This document shows positions 24,601 to 33,725 of a stretch of DNA of 64,000 bases, piece after piece. The DNA is from Plutella xylostella (taxonomy: Eukaryota > Arthropoda > Insecta > Lepidoptera > Plutellidae): positions 9,307,501 through 9,371,500 of the forward strand of contig NC_064012.1 of assembly GCF_932276165.1 (NCBI RefSeq), written 5' to 3'. Both the position numbers and the translations under genes were made by a program. Position 1 is the stretch's first letter; every line of letters begins with the position of its first letter. The notes beneath the pieces are model-generated. The model was not told the DNA's origin. It saw nothing but the letters and a program-made list of their open reading frames with translations, and ran no database searches.

Positions 24601-26173
24601 CAAATGCTCCCCAAGCTTCTTCACAACGGGCTCGTACTGTACAGTTTTTGACCAACTATCACAGATGAAGCACAGATTGAACAGGTATGCATTTCTCTCG
24701 TACCGGGCACTGTCTATCTTGATTGGGTAACCAATAATTTTGTGACCAAGGGCATTTCTGAAAAAACATATTAGAAGTTAATTATTATTCTTATTAATTA
24801 TGTGATATGGTAATGTATGTAAGTACATGCATGCATCCATCCTGACGTCCCTCAGCAGGGACAAAGGGCTTTGAGAAGGTTTCTCCATCTGACTCGATCT
24901 TGGGCAGCGGCTGCGAGATCCTCCCACTCCATCCTCATAACCTTTGCCTCACTCTCCACAGAACGTCGCCAGGTTGTTTTTGGGCGGCCTCTTTTACGGC
25001 TTCCAGGTGGCTGCCAGGTGAGTATGCGCTTCGAAGGAGTTTCTCCAGGTCTTCTAAGGGTATGCCCCAGCCACCTCCATTTTCTAATGAGGATTTCTTG
25101 GTCGATAGGTTTCTGCTTGGTCAGTCTCCACAGTTCCGCGTTCGAAATGGTTCGTGGCCAGTAAATCCGCAGGATTCGCCTTAAGCATTTGTTGACAAAT
25201 ACTTGTAGCTTGCTGGATAGGTCTTTCCGAACGAACCATGTCTCGCAACCGTATGTAAGTACGTAGTTTAACATAATGAATGCACATGTTGTTTTCATGC
25301 ATTTTTATGTAATTACCTACATAACACATAATGATGATGGAAACTCACATTGTCATGGTGCATTTCTGTATTTGTGGTTTAGGAATGATGTAGGCATTGA
25401 TAGCATCAAAAACTTCTTTTGATATGTAGTCTTCGGGAAACTGAAACAATGTTAAATAAGTTAATATCAACTATGGAGAATAACTTTCATCATTCATACT
25501 TTGAAGTAATTAAAATAATCTTATTAATCATTTTACAATGGATTTTATGCTATAATTATGTTTAGGGCATGAGCAATTAATATAAATGCCTCCCTGAATG
25601 ACATATAAACTGCACTTTATATGCATCTGGTGTCCCTTATGTAGGACATGTAAGGAATTAAATGAGACGGTTGAACATATTCTGTTAGCTTGTCCACCTA
25701 CTACAGAAACAAGATTATCTATTCTTGGACCGACAGAGCACCTATCTCAGCTATTGCAACACACAGGCTTGCTACTCCAGTTTACTCGGGAGCTAGGCTG
25801 GCTGAGCTGAAATTAAGGGGATATGTACAAAGGTTCCACTCGAGAGAGCCATGTACAGGAACTTCGCCTCCTCTCAGAATAGAATAGAATAGAATGCATC
25901 TGGTGTACCCTGGGCAATCAGTTATTTGGCCTATTCTGAGTACATATTCCTTTCACCATGGTGTCAAATCTTAGACACGCTCTAGTGTTTGTCATAATAA
26001 ATTCGCTATGAAGAAAGAAATTCAAGTAAAGTGCATACCATGTAGCAAAATCTCACCTGACATGCTATCTTGGGGCCAGCCACAGGGTGGAATTCCCCCA
26101 GGAATATGCAGCGGATCGGGCCTTCCCTCCCACAGCCCTCGTAGTACCGCGTCTCCATCACTTTCGCTGACAT
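15641..26173 (-). CDS. Nprl2: NPRL2, GATOR1 complex subunit, 9 coding exons
   Basis: Read on the minus strand, the coding exons are 26173-26057, 25440-25349, 24757-24601, 24392-24281, 24091-23850, 20548-20438, 19637-19503, 18066-17906 and 15824-15641. All are GT-AG with consistent phases and give 436 aa (human NPRL2 is 380). The N-terminal longin-type domain shows GEFHPVAGPKI and, in exon 3, YERNAYLFNLCFICD. Arg-91 in that motif aligns with the human arginine finger Arg78, through which GATOR1 acts as GAP on RagA/B. Exon 5 has an Arg/Pro-rich insert and the WDLTTRQ motif. Exons 6-7 hold SCIQNLVYYGV-VTLIPVLKFSN. Exon 8 has the LQQGTTLRAVCERF helix region. The last exon ends in HCCDEICC...DDPNVAIIWR, the typical C-terminus. 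GATOR1 (NPRL2-NPRL3-DEPDC5/Iml1) shuts off TORC1 at the lysosome when amino acids are short. The start ATG is 5 nt after an acceptor. Confidence 0.95.
16018..17045. repeat. old lepidopteran interspersed repeat, split by a MITE
   Basis: 16018-16217 (GACCCATCACGTCCCCACTG...GGCCTAGTCCACCACGC) continues at 16836-17045 (CGACTGCTGCCGAAGC...). Part of the same repeat recurs at 18098-18200. It is probably the 3' region of a retroelement. Confidence 0.65.
16218..16835. mobile_element. PIF/Harbinger-type MITE inserted in the repeat (618 bp)
   Basis: The TIRs CGGTCTTATTCATAAAAA are perfect, with TAA duplicated at 16215-16217 and 16836-16838. Removing it rejoins the host repeat. It lies in the last NPRL2 intron. 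Confidence 0.85.
18098..18215. repeat. fragment of the same interspersed repeat as 16018-16217
   Basis: Shares TGCTGGGGCACGGGTCT and AATGAAGGAAGGGTTTTAGG with the first copy. It lies directly beside NPRL2 exon 8, about 30 bp upstream in the gene's direction. Confidence 0.7.
18630..19363. mobile_element. 734-bp TIR element in NPRL2 intron 7
   Basis: TCAATGGACAACATTTCA (18630-18647) is exactly inverted at 19346-19363. The stretch from about 18774 on matches 29160-29757 in inverse orientation. There is no transposase frame. Confidence 0.75.
19700..20137 (-). mobile_element. tRNA-headed SINE with LINE-like 3' tail, in NPRL2 intron 6
   Basis: On the minus strand a tRNA-like head (GGTAGCTCAGTCGGGTAAGC ... 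B box GGTTCGAATCC) begins near 20137. The tail GGGGATATGCACAAAGG..CACTCGAGAGAGCC plus AATA/GAATA repeats ends near 19700. The tail matches the LINE 3' end at 25808-25895 and the fragment at 31190-31320. It includes a perfect palindrome at 19852-19890. Confidence 0.7.
20735..21575 (+). mobile_element. 5'-truncated LINE (Jockey-type) with reverse transcriptase C-terminus, in NPRL2 intron 5
   Basis: The open frame shows FHFDTGLQWHYHIDSVC, AISRLVPTLS, AYYGYFQSALTYGIEQWG and LLQKRMVRRMMRAA. It is interrupted by TGA at 21095-21097 and then continues in frame (TARLAKTDKTVHIMGPKIYN) to TAA at 21344-21346. An AT-rich 3' UTR and a GAATAAATGAATATGAATA tail follow. It is antisense to NPRL2 and dead. Confidence 0.85.
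22653..23750 (+). mobile_element. 5'-truncated LINE (RTE-like) with intact reverse transcriptase 3' half, in NPRL2 intron 5
   Basis: The continuous frame (22653-23747) shows FVDYEKAFDSIE, RGVRQGDVISPKLF, the catalytic LRFADDIVIM, EYVYLGQTI, VMTYGAETW and the C-terminal KRSVGRPPARWTDD. It ends at TGATGATGA. The endonuclease domain is missing. No stop interrupts what remains, so the insertion is fairly young. It is antisense to NPRL2. Confidence 0.9.
24852..25298 (-). mobile_element. LINE reverse transcriptase C-terminal fragment in NPRL2 intron 2
   Basis: This 148-residue frame contains LTYGCETWFVRKDLSSKLQ, LRRILRIYWP, IRKWRWLGHTLRRP and RKRGRPKTTWRRS, typical of LINE RT C-termini. It is a different family from the 22.6-kb element. 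It lies on the same strand as NPRL2. Confidence 0.85.
25598..25895 (+). mobile_element. 3' end of a Jockey-type LINE with zinc-knuckle C-terminus, in NPRL2 intron 1
   Basis: The frame CPLCRTCKELNETVEHILLAC resembles the post-RNase-H knuckle of LINE ORF2. The 3' UTR (GGGGATATGTACAAAGGTTC) and a (GAATA)n tail follow. This tail is shared with the SINE at 19700-20137. Confidence 0.75.
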
Positions 26174-26620
26174 TGGTGCTGGATTTGATGTTTAGTTGTT
26201 AAATTACGAAAAATTTGCATCCTGGCCGACCTGCAAGGAAAATCAGGGTTAAAATAAGTAAAAGACAACCTATGCTTGGTGTTTCATCAACGAAGACATA
26301 GCGGGAAGGACTATAATCTACTTTTCATTGACTAGAAAGGTGAACATACCTGCGGCTGATGTCCTTAGACCGATGCAATGAGTCAGAAGGGGCCACGTTT
26401 TGATTTATATAACACAAATGAGGGTATGTTGCTTGAGAATTAGAACATGAATATTATATTTTTTCTCCTACCTTCAAAAGATTTACTTTAAAGATATTTG
26501 AATCTTTTTGAATTTATATTGAAATTTCTAGGAAGTGCAACTGCAGTCCATAATTAATTTGACAGTGACAGAACTGACTGACATATGGATAGTCCGCTGC
26601 CGCTTGACAGTGATAGATCA
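26174..26620 (-). promoter_or_regulatory. 5' UTR exon and probable promoter region of NPRL2
   Basis: On the minus strand a donor (CGCAG|GTATGT) lies at 26350/26349, and an acceptor (AAATCCAG) lies just before the CACCAATG start context. This implies a spliced 5' UTR with an intron of about 170 nt. A second usable acceptor (TTCCTTGCAG) lies near 26253. The transcription start cannot be fixed. No TATA box is obvious. Confidence 0.45.
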
Positions 26621-26674
26621 TTACTAGCATGGGGTAACACAGACAAATAGATGGAACCTTCGATTAATGTAAAG

Positions 26675-27136
26675 CTGCGTACAGACCGGCCAACGAACGG
26701 CCAACGAAGGATATTTTTATCGTTCGCTAGCGTTAGCCTCCGCAGGCTCGCTGGTGTTCAACGAACGTTCGTTGGCACTTGATTCCGGCTCTATTCTCTT
26801 TCATTCACAATTTAATCATGGACGACGACAACATTATTATAATTGAAAATATATCGCCGTTACTCCATTCTTTGTTTTTCTGCATGGTCTAAATGGCGGG
26901 AAATATCCAAGTAATTATCAAATTGGACGACTACACGCTACGCTCTCTTGCTTCAACTGAGCGTTTGTTCGTTGGCCTTCAGCGATCGTCCAAACAGGGT
27001 TCGTTCAAATTGCTCGATTTCTTTGATCGCCGGCACACGCCAACGAGTGATCGTTGGCATTCGCTAAGCCGTCATTGCAGCAACGAAGGCCAACGAAACC
27101 CGTTCGTTGGCCTTCGTTGGGCCGGTGTGTACGCAG
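26675..27136. mobile_element. TIR element with CCAACGAACG repeats upstream of NPRL2 (462 bp)
   Basis: CTGCGTACAGACCGGCCAAC is inverted at the right end with few mismatches, and both arms contain tandem CCAACGAA(C/G)G units. Confidence 0.8.
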
Positions 27137-27605
27137 TGGTGTTCTATGGACATTTCCGAGTGAAACGTATATACAATAGAGTAGAGATGGGGTAAGTTGA
27201 TGAAATAGTGAGAATAATCGAATATATTCGATTATTGCACTAGATTTTTTTAAACAATAGTTTTTCATTAAAGTATGTAACTAGGTACTTAATTCTACAT
27301 CTATGTGTTATCTATGATATTTAATGTAAGTACTTACTTACTCATATGTTTAATAGCTGATGATGATGATACGTTATATACTTAAGTAGATGACTGTGTA
27401 AGGGATGATATTCATATAAGAATATGAAAAGTATCGAATACTTACAAAAGCACAAATACCTTATCAGTACTTATTTCCGATGAGTACTTATTTACCAAAA
27501 ACGAATATGATTATGATAAAAGTATACCTAGTTACCCAGGAATCGATCCAGCATAGATTATTTTTTCATTCAAGCAAGGAAAATTGCACTAGGTTCATCT
27601 CTATA

Positions 27606-27764
27606 GCTGCGTACAGACCGGAGACCGGGCCAACGAACGCCCAACGAACGCCAACGGTTATCCCAACGATGGATATTTATCATACATAAATACAGGGCAG
27701 ATTGCAGCAACGAAGGTCAACGAAACCCGTTCGTTGGCGTTAGTTGGGCTGGCCTGTACGCGGC
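27606..27764. mobile_element. short relative of the 26.7-kb element (159 bp)
   Basis: The same GCTGCGTACAGACCGG end and CCAACGAACG repeats, internally deleted. Confidence 0.75.
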
Positions 27765-28300
27765 TTATGGCGCATGCACGCTGGACTGCAGAGAGGCGCC
27801 ATCGGCCATCGCCGCCATACTTATTCAATTTTCCGCCGAAAAGTTTGCCGCTATTCTTTTAAGCAGCCCATTCACTTCACACACCGCACCCGAGCCCCGA
27901 GCCGTACCATTCCATTCGGACAAATCCGTCAACGCCCACACACTACACGAGCCCCGATTTGCAATCCAATCGATTGTCAAATTTATTGAGCCTAGCACAA
28001 GGCACTTTACCTATTTGTTGCGTACCCAGTCGGCGAGCGCCCACCACAAACGCCAGCGACAAATCCGCCGGATAGGTATGCCCGCCCATGAATGTGGGCC
28101 TCCCTTAATCAAGCAATGGTAGAATAAGTGCCACCTCAACATGGCAACATTTTTTTCCATAAAAATATATGCTACTTGAACATGGAACGCACCATGAACG
28201 CACCCATTAGTTTTTTGACACTTATTTGACACTTATGGAAATATTTTATTGTTAGGTTGGTAATTCTTTGAAAACAAAAGTAACATTTAGCTGTTTTGGC
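27765..28300. other. intergenic stretch with no clear feature
   Basis: No homologous protein, RNA or repeat recognised. The open frames here are short and lack codon bias. Confidence 0.35.
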
Positions 28301-28312
28301 GGAAACAAAAAA

Positions 28313-28808
28313 ATTGGCGCCAAATTTGTAACTTTTCAACACAGTTTCGCTGCAATATTTCGGATATATCGATATTGTGACTTGAAAAATTTCGGTAAGT
28401 ACATTATGATGCTTTATTTACAATCTTTATCATGTGTTTATTTATAGAAGACTTGTGCATGACTATTTCCAATAATCTATCGAATATAAAAACTGTTACA
28501 AAGTTGGTGGCTAATATACGACCTTTGTCCGATTGTTGCCAAACCTGGTCAAATATCACTACTATTTTATCTGTTTCTCGCACCAATTTATTGATATTTT
28601 TTAATGTAATTTTACAGATTGAGAAGAGATGGCGTCAAGCAAACCCTGATACAGCGCTGCAAAGGATATTGGAAAATTGGTCAGACATTGACTCGGACGA
28701 CGAAATCGACAGTAATATCTTTGTACCTTCTCCACAAAACTAATTTTTTGAACCAACTGATTGGTGTCAGAAAAAAATCTCAACCAGTGTGTGTTATTCA
28801 CCCAAATA
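28313..28808 (+). other. possible short transcription unit with DRE/E2F-like promoter motifs
   Basis: A palindromic TTGGCGCCAA (about 28315) and TATCGATA (about 28366) resemble E2F and DRE core-promoter motifs. They are followed by a good donor (GTAAGT at 28394), a strong acceptor (TTTTACAG, 28617) and AATAAA near 28804. The terminal exon can encode a short acidic peptide (EKRWRQANPDTALQRILENW, stop at 28741-28743), but no first-exon ATG is clear. No family recognised. Confidence 0.25.
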
Positions 28809-28809
28809 A

Positions 28810-29159
28810 AGTTTAACGTCCATAAAAATTCTTTCTTCGTTCATAAAAATAAAAGTAATAGTATAGTAGGTAGTAGTAGTATAGGTACCTATAGTCTCTT
28901 AAAGTCAGGCATATTTTTCAGATAAAAGGTTGTTGTTTTTTTCTGTAACAAAATAGGTAAAGTAAGGTGAGGTAAGACAATCCGCGGGGGAATACTATTT
29001 TATACTATCAATGTGTAATAACTAGTTAATACGCAGCTTTATTTTCTAGTTAGTTACGCTATGGTTACGCTAGTAATGTGGTAAACACTCAAACAGTTCT
29101 CGGCTCAAAACACAGACGGCGCTACTGTACTTACTTTCAAAAGGTGAACGCAACTTAAA
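28810..29159. other. intergenic, nothing recognised
   Basis: AT-rich sequence with no supported exon or repeat. Confidence 0.35.
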
Positions 29160-29757
29160 CATTTCAAAAAACTAAAGCTGCTATAAATCGAAAACCATTT
29201 CGAAATTTATCTCTAAAGGCCACAAAAAATGTTTTTGTATTTTTTGGGTGTATCATTTTCGAGAAAATCATAAAATAGTAAAAAAGTGCTGATGACGTCA
29301 TGCATCAGGTGCGATGCATTTAAATAATCAAAGCCTGCCTATAGAATAAAAAACAAAGTAACTGTCACTTTCATTTTTGATTGACGTTGACGTTTTATCG
29401 TGACGTTGTTACTTATTTAAGTCATTTTCATAAATTCTGTTCTGAAACTTTCTGACTATTTTTTTTATTTATCGTATAAAATGGTTAATACGTATTATGA
29501 GATGACCTCTGTATAATATGTACCAGAGCATGCCACAGCCTACACAGCTGAAAAAATGCTTCTGCTTATTTTTTTACATGATAAGTACTTTGTATCATCA
29601 GAAATATCAATGTCATTTGAAAATGACCCATTTGGTTGGGATGTCCTTAAACAAAGTTTAAATGTCACTTTTCAGTATCATTTATGTTTTTTATCGAGAC
29701 CAAGGCAAAAGACAAAAATCAAAATTGAGCCTAATATGTGACGTCACTTCCGGTTTA
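29160..29757. mobile_element. second, truncated and inverted copy of the 18.6-kb TIR element
   Basis: About 590 bp matches the reverse complement of 18774-19353 (e.g. GATGACGTCATGCATCAGGT). It lacks the outer 145 bp at one end and about 10 bp of the TIR at the other. Confidence 0.8.
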
Positions 29758-30932
29758 AGCTAGCTGTTGAACTGTTTTGTACCTCTCTGTCAAAGAAAAA
29801 AATGTTCTATCGTTCTTTGGCAGCTTAAAAGTTCTGTAACTTTTCTATGAATAAGAGGGTGAAAATTAAAGTATTTTTTTTGGTAGCTAAGTAGGTACTT
29901 ACCTACAGTTCCTAATACTGAAAATTTAAGTTTTTATTCTTTGTACCTATGTTTCTAAGAAACTATGTGATTTTATGTGTTAATTCTTAATTAGGTTTCG
30001 CAAATAAATGATTCTTACCCTTTTTGGTAATTTTATTTACAATATTTCACGGGTTCTACACAGATTTTAGTCATAATAATATGTTAGTTTTCCCCCGAAT
30101 AAAGTAAAAGAGGTTATTGCACCTCTGATTTTAGAAATATCTTAGTCTTTCCCCAAATAAAGAAAAAGCTGAATAAGTAGAGAACTGGACCTTATTTATT
30201 TATTTATAAAGTTTAAAATCTCAGTGGCAAAGTTAAAGTACATGCTTTTTCGGTCAGAAGTTACAAAAGTATGTTATATCATAGAAACAATCATGCTCCT
30301 GATTTGGGACTCATTATATAAAATCTCCTCAGGAGTTCTTGGGTTTTCCAGTGGCATCATTACATATGGTCGATTTATATATCCACTATCAGCAAGAATA
30401 TAAGAGTCACCATAACGGTTGTTTTCAAAAAGGGCATTCCTGTATGATGCATTCCAAATTGTTTGGTCGTGGCTGCTTCCTGGCCATCTTGCAACTAAGT
30501 CTATAATTTCTAAGTTGGCACTTCCAATTGCTTGCACATTTATGGACATATAGCCTTTCCTATTCCTAAAGTACTCTGCCGTTTGTCCACCAGGGGAACG
30601 AAGTCTAATGTGTGTGCAGTCCAATGCACCAACAGCTTTGGGAAATCGTGCAATGTTGTAGAATCGTATCTTTGCTTCACTAATCTCTTGCTCTGTATCT
30701 GGGAACTTTATATATTGCTTGCTTAGTGAAGCTATTGCAGCGGTAACCCTGAGTATTATTCTGTGAGAGGTTGATTTGCTGGTCCCAATATAGTCTCCAA
30801 CTGTTATCTGTTGCGAACCAGTTGCATAATATCTTAATGTCAAAAGCAATTGATTCATTCCTGTAACAAAATTGATGTTAGATTTAGTACATACACAAGT
30901 AATATCAAGGTTCATTCTATTCTATTCTAGAC

Positions 30933-31189
30933 GACCGAATGGCGTAGGTAGTGATTAGTGACCCTGACTACTGAGCCGATGGTCCTGGGTTCGATTCCCG
31001 GCTGGGGCAGATATTTGTTTAAACACAGATATTTGTTCTCGGGTCTTGGATGTGCCCGTAAAACGGCAATAGGCCCGCCCCCTATTACATTGGGACTAAC
31101 ATAACGCTCTGGCGAAAAGTGGGTGCAGCAATGCACCTCTGCCTACCCCGAAAGGGAGTACATTAGTACAAGGCGTGAGTGTGTGTGTT
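30933..31189 (+). mobile_element. tRNA-derived SINE inserted in a LINE tail
   Basis: The B box GGTTCGATTCC is at 30988-30998 within a tRNA-like head. The body runs to the GTGTGTGT end. TCTATTCTATTCT occurs on both sides (about 30917-30929 and 31190-31203), consistent with target duplication in a (TTCTA)n tail. Confidence 0.7.
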
Positions 31190-31320
31190 TCTATTCTATT
31201 CTCTGTGGGGGTGTAAGTACCTGCATCTAGCTTTCTCGAATCGAACCTTTGTACATATCCCCAATAAGGCCTAAACTGCCTTCCCACTATGCTAGTCTCC
31301 ACTCCACTACGGGTTCGTGG
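31190..31320 (-). mobile_element. LINE/SINE 3' tail fragment inside the HARBI1-like locus
   Basis: The minus-strand sequence GGGGATATGTACAAAGGTTC..TACTTACACCCCCACAGAG matches the tails at 19700-19810 and 25808-25895. Confidence 0.7.
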
Positions 31321-31645
31321 GTTTAATGAGCAAGTAATAGGTTTGAATAAATAGATGTTTTCTTACCGATCTGATGGGTATTCAAGTTTGTCTTCAATTA
31401 ATCCCAGTACATCCAAAGCAGATTTTTTTGACAAACGAAACCTGGTGCAGAAATCTACATCATCAAAATAATGACGCCGTTCCTTAAAAGTTTTAGGACG
31501 ATTTGTTATGGAGTCCAAATTATCTATATAATCCAAAACATTATTATCATAATCAAAAATAAAATTATACGCCATATCCATCTTGAATCTTGACAGAATG
31601 AGATTTTAAAGGGCATGGCGTAATGATATTATTTTCAATGACGGA

Positions 31646-31728
31646 TGTCAAAAAACAACCTCGATAGAAATAGTAACCATGGCAACTTCAAAACCAAAAA
31701 GTTTGGTTGTTTGAGGTTGTTTGACATC
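31646..31728. repeat. inverted repeat just upstream of the HARBI1-like frame
   Basis: TGTCAAAAAACAACCTC is inverted as GAGGTTGTTTGACA, with weaker pairing between. It might be a MITE or the promoter side of the transposon. No further evidence. Confidence 0.4.
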
Positions 31729-32094
31729 ACAAAGACATAGACACCAATTTCAATGAATATGACAGAATATTGAATGAAGTGTGAGGAGTGTGAGTGATTC
31801 ACATAATGCTTGATTTATGAATGGTCTGTTAGATTTTCGTCATGGGACTGATCCAATTAACAAGGGTATTAATCCTTAAACGCGTCGTCAGCAAATCCGT
31901 GATTTAGACTGTAACTAACAGAATCATGTAAAACCAGGTCTAAAGCGGAATCCCACAGCAGCAATTAAGTTTATCACCCGATCAAGGGAGTTAACCCCTT
32001 GATTTAGCGTGGTGGGACACTCTCTAACCTTAACGGTCCATCATGTAACCAAACCGAGGTATTTTTAACCTAACCGAATGGTGTGAAATTAGGC

Positions 32095-32250
32095 AGTTGC
32101 CCATTTCTCAATATACAGGAGTATAGCATAACCAGGGAGTAGTGGTGACTTTTTACACATCTGTCATGAATTTTATATGGAGATGACGTTTAATTTATAA
32201 ATCAATCCCTGTCGGTTATTAGATAACCGACAATGGAGAAATTGGCACGT
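32095..32250. mobile_element. degenerate relative of the CCAATTTCTCCAT TIR element
   Basis: Ends AGTTGCCCATTTCTCA and inverted TGGAGAAATTGGCACGT, with the internal CATATGGAGATGACG-type motif also seen at 21.65 and 11.7 kb. Confidence 0.5.
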
Positions 32251-32480
32251 GTTACCCCGTTTCATTCATGGGCCGTTAAACGTAAATAAAAAAATATACC
32301 TATCATAGAGGCAGAGCAAAAATATATAATTTGCATGTTATTTTCTCTATGTAATTTGCTTCTTATCATTTCTTATTTATTTTCTCTATGCTTCTTATAA
32401 CCTCCTATACTTCTAAGTTTTGTTTAATTTTTATGCATTATTTATTGCGAACTACCCTAAAAAACCTATAGGTAAACCTT

Positions 32481-33443
32481 ATGAAAATCATGTTTACTAA
32501 AATACCATTAACTTTGTGTATTTTACTGTTGAGTGTGAGTTCGACATTGTCTGTGATGACTGTGTCGAGCAATGACTCGTCCAGCGACAACCCGTACTGC
32601 GCGCACCCAGAGTGCTCGGCGCGCGGGCAGCACACGCTGTGCGCGTGCGCGGGGCGCACCTCGCCGCGCCTGCTGGCCGCCGGCATGACGCCGTGGACGC
32701 GCCACACGGTGCTGCAGCTGCACAACCGCCACCGCGACAACGTGGCGCTGGGGCTGCAGGCTGGCCACCCGCCCGCCGCCAACATGCGCAAGCTGTACTG
32801 GGACCCGGAGCTGGAGCGCGCGGCCGCGGCCTGGGCGCGCCAGTGCGCCGCGCGCCACGACGAGTGCCGCGGCACGCTGCGCTTCCCCGCGCTGCAGAAC
32901 GTGGACGTGCGGCCCGTGCTGGCGCGCGCCACCGAGGCGCAGCTGCTGGCCGACGCCGTGGCCGCGTGGTACTCCGGCGCGCGCCGCCTGGCGCCCGAGA
33001 GCGTGCTGGCGTTCCGCCGCGCCGCCTGCGCCGCGCCGGGCGGCTGCAACGAGCACTGGTACACGGCGGCGGCGTGGGCGGGCTCGTGGCTGCTGGGCTG
33101 CTCGCAGGCGCTGTGCACAGCGCGCGCGCGTTCGTGCGCCCCCTACCGCCGCCGCCGGGCTCCCGATGAGGCGCGCAACGCGACGCCCGCGCTGGCCGAG
33201 ACGGACGCGGCGGCGGGCGCGGGCTGGTCGCCGCTACACCGCGGCGCGCCCGCCCCGCCCCGCCCGGAGCGCCGGCTCGTGTCCTACACGGTGTGCAACT
33301 ACGGGCCGGCGGGCAACGTGGAGGGCTTCCCCGTGTACCAGGCGGGCCCGGCCTGCTCGCGCTGTCCGCAGGGCACGCGCTGCGCGGACCGCACGCACCG
33401 CGCGCTCTGCGCCGTCGACGGCGACCCCGACGCCGCACCATGA
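32481..33443 (+). CDS. secreted CAP/SCP-domain protein (venom allergen 5-like), intronless
   Basis: This is a single open frame of 320 aa. A hydrophobic signal peptide (residues 1 to about 24, ...LTLCILLLSVSS) is followed by a Cys-rich stretch (YCAHPECS...HTLCAC) typical of insect antigen-5 proteins. The CAP domain then shows LHNRHRDNVALG, MRKLYWDPELERAA, HWYTAAAWAGSWLLGC (the HYTQxVW region, with changed residues) and the CAP signature VCNYGPAGNVEGFPVY followed by CSRCP. It is presumably extracellular, but substrate and role are unknown because CAP proteins are functionally diverse. Most of the frame is extremely GC-rich with third positions almost all G/C, in sharp contrast to its flanks, which is why long open frames also appear on the other strand. 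AATAAA at 33547-33552 fits a polyadenylation signal 104 nt after the stop. There are no introns, unlike the other genes here. Confidence 0.9.
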   Translation: MKIMFTKIPLTLCILLLSVSSTLSVMTVSSNDSSSDNPYCAHPECSARGQHTLCACAGRTSPRLLAAGMTPWTRHTVLQLHNRHRDNVALGLQAGHPPAANMRKLYWDPELERAAAAWARQCAARHDECRGTLRFPALQNVDVRPVLARATEAQLLADAVAAWYSGARRLAPESVLAFRRAACAAPGGCNEHWYTAAAWAGSWLLGCSQALCTARARSCAPYRRRRAPDEARNATPALAETDAAAGAGWSPLHRGAPAPPRPERRLVSYTVCNYGPAGNVEGFPVYQAGPACSRCPQGTRCADRTHRALCAVDGDPDAAP

Positions 33444-33546
33444 TTACCTTCCTTCCTACGACAACGCACAGCATCAACTGAATAATTTTGAATATTTATT
33501 TTGATATTTATAAGTACCTATACATGTAGTAAAGTGTATACTTAAT

Positions 33547-33552
33547 AATAAA
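33547..33552 (+). terminator. polyadenylation signal of the CAP gene
   Basis: AATAAA lies about 104 nt past the stop codon in AT-rich sequence. No other gene is near on this strand. Confidence 0.6.
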
Positions 33553-33599
33553 TTGATAAAAACTGTTGAACTTAATAACGTTTCAATTGTGTTATGGTG

Positions 33600-33725
33600 G
33601 CCTTGTAGCGTAGGAAGCTCTACAGCTGACTGGACCGACGACCTCAGACTGCTCGTGGTGGGCGAATGAGGACTGCTGTGAACCGAATGCTCAGGCGCTC
33701 CTTGCAAGAAAGAAGCCTATGGTTA
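33600..33725 (+). mobile_element. degenerate LINE (RTE-like) 3' remnant beside the CAP gene
   Basis: Resembles the 3' coding end of the 22.6-kb element (CTGACTGGACCGACGACCT ... GCTCCTTG..GAAGCCTATG) with many changes. Confidence 0.5.

Larger units (their letters stand above)
30274..31581 (-). pseudogene. HARBI1-like nuclease (PIF/Harbinger transposase), broken or truncated
   Basis: The minus-strand N-terminal part (31581-31370, about 71 aa) ends in LEYPSDR at a GT donor. The main part (to 30274) starts near MNQLLLTLRYYATGS, after the acceptor-like TTTTGTTACAG. It continues through VGDYIGTSKST, ALDCTHIRL (first catalytic Asp), GSSHDQTIW and LADSGY (second Asp). It ends at YNESQIR followed by seven unrelated residues and a stop. 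HARBI1 proteins normally run on to an acidic third catalytic residue and total about 350 aa, so the DDE triad is incomplete. The obvious donor (phase 2) and acceptor do not restore the reading frame. The interval between the parts holds a LINE tail with a SINE in it. It is probably a decaying transposase copy. A domesticated gene with an unseen microexon is less likely. Confidence 0.7.

Noticed and set aside
32438..33504. Long open frames on the other strand and other frames of the CAP gene (up to 326 aa)
   Set aside because: They are by-products of extreme GC content. They are Arg/Pro/Ala-rich with no domain, while the chosen frame has a signal peptide and CAP motifs.
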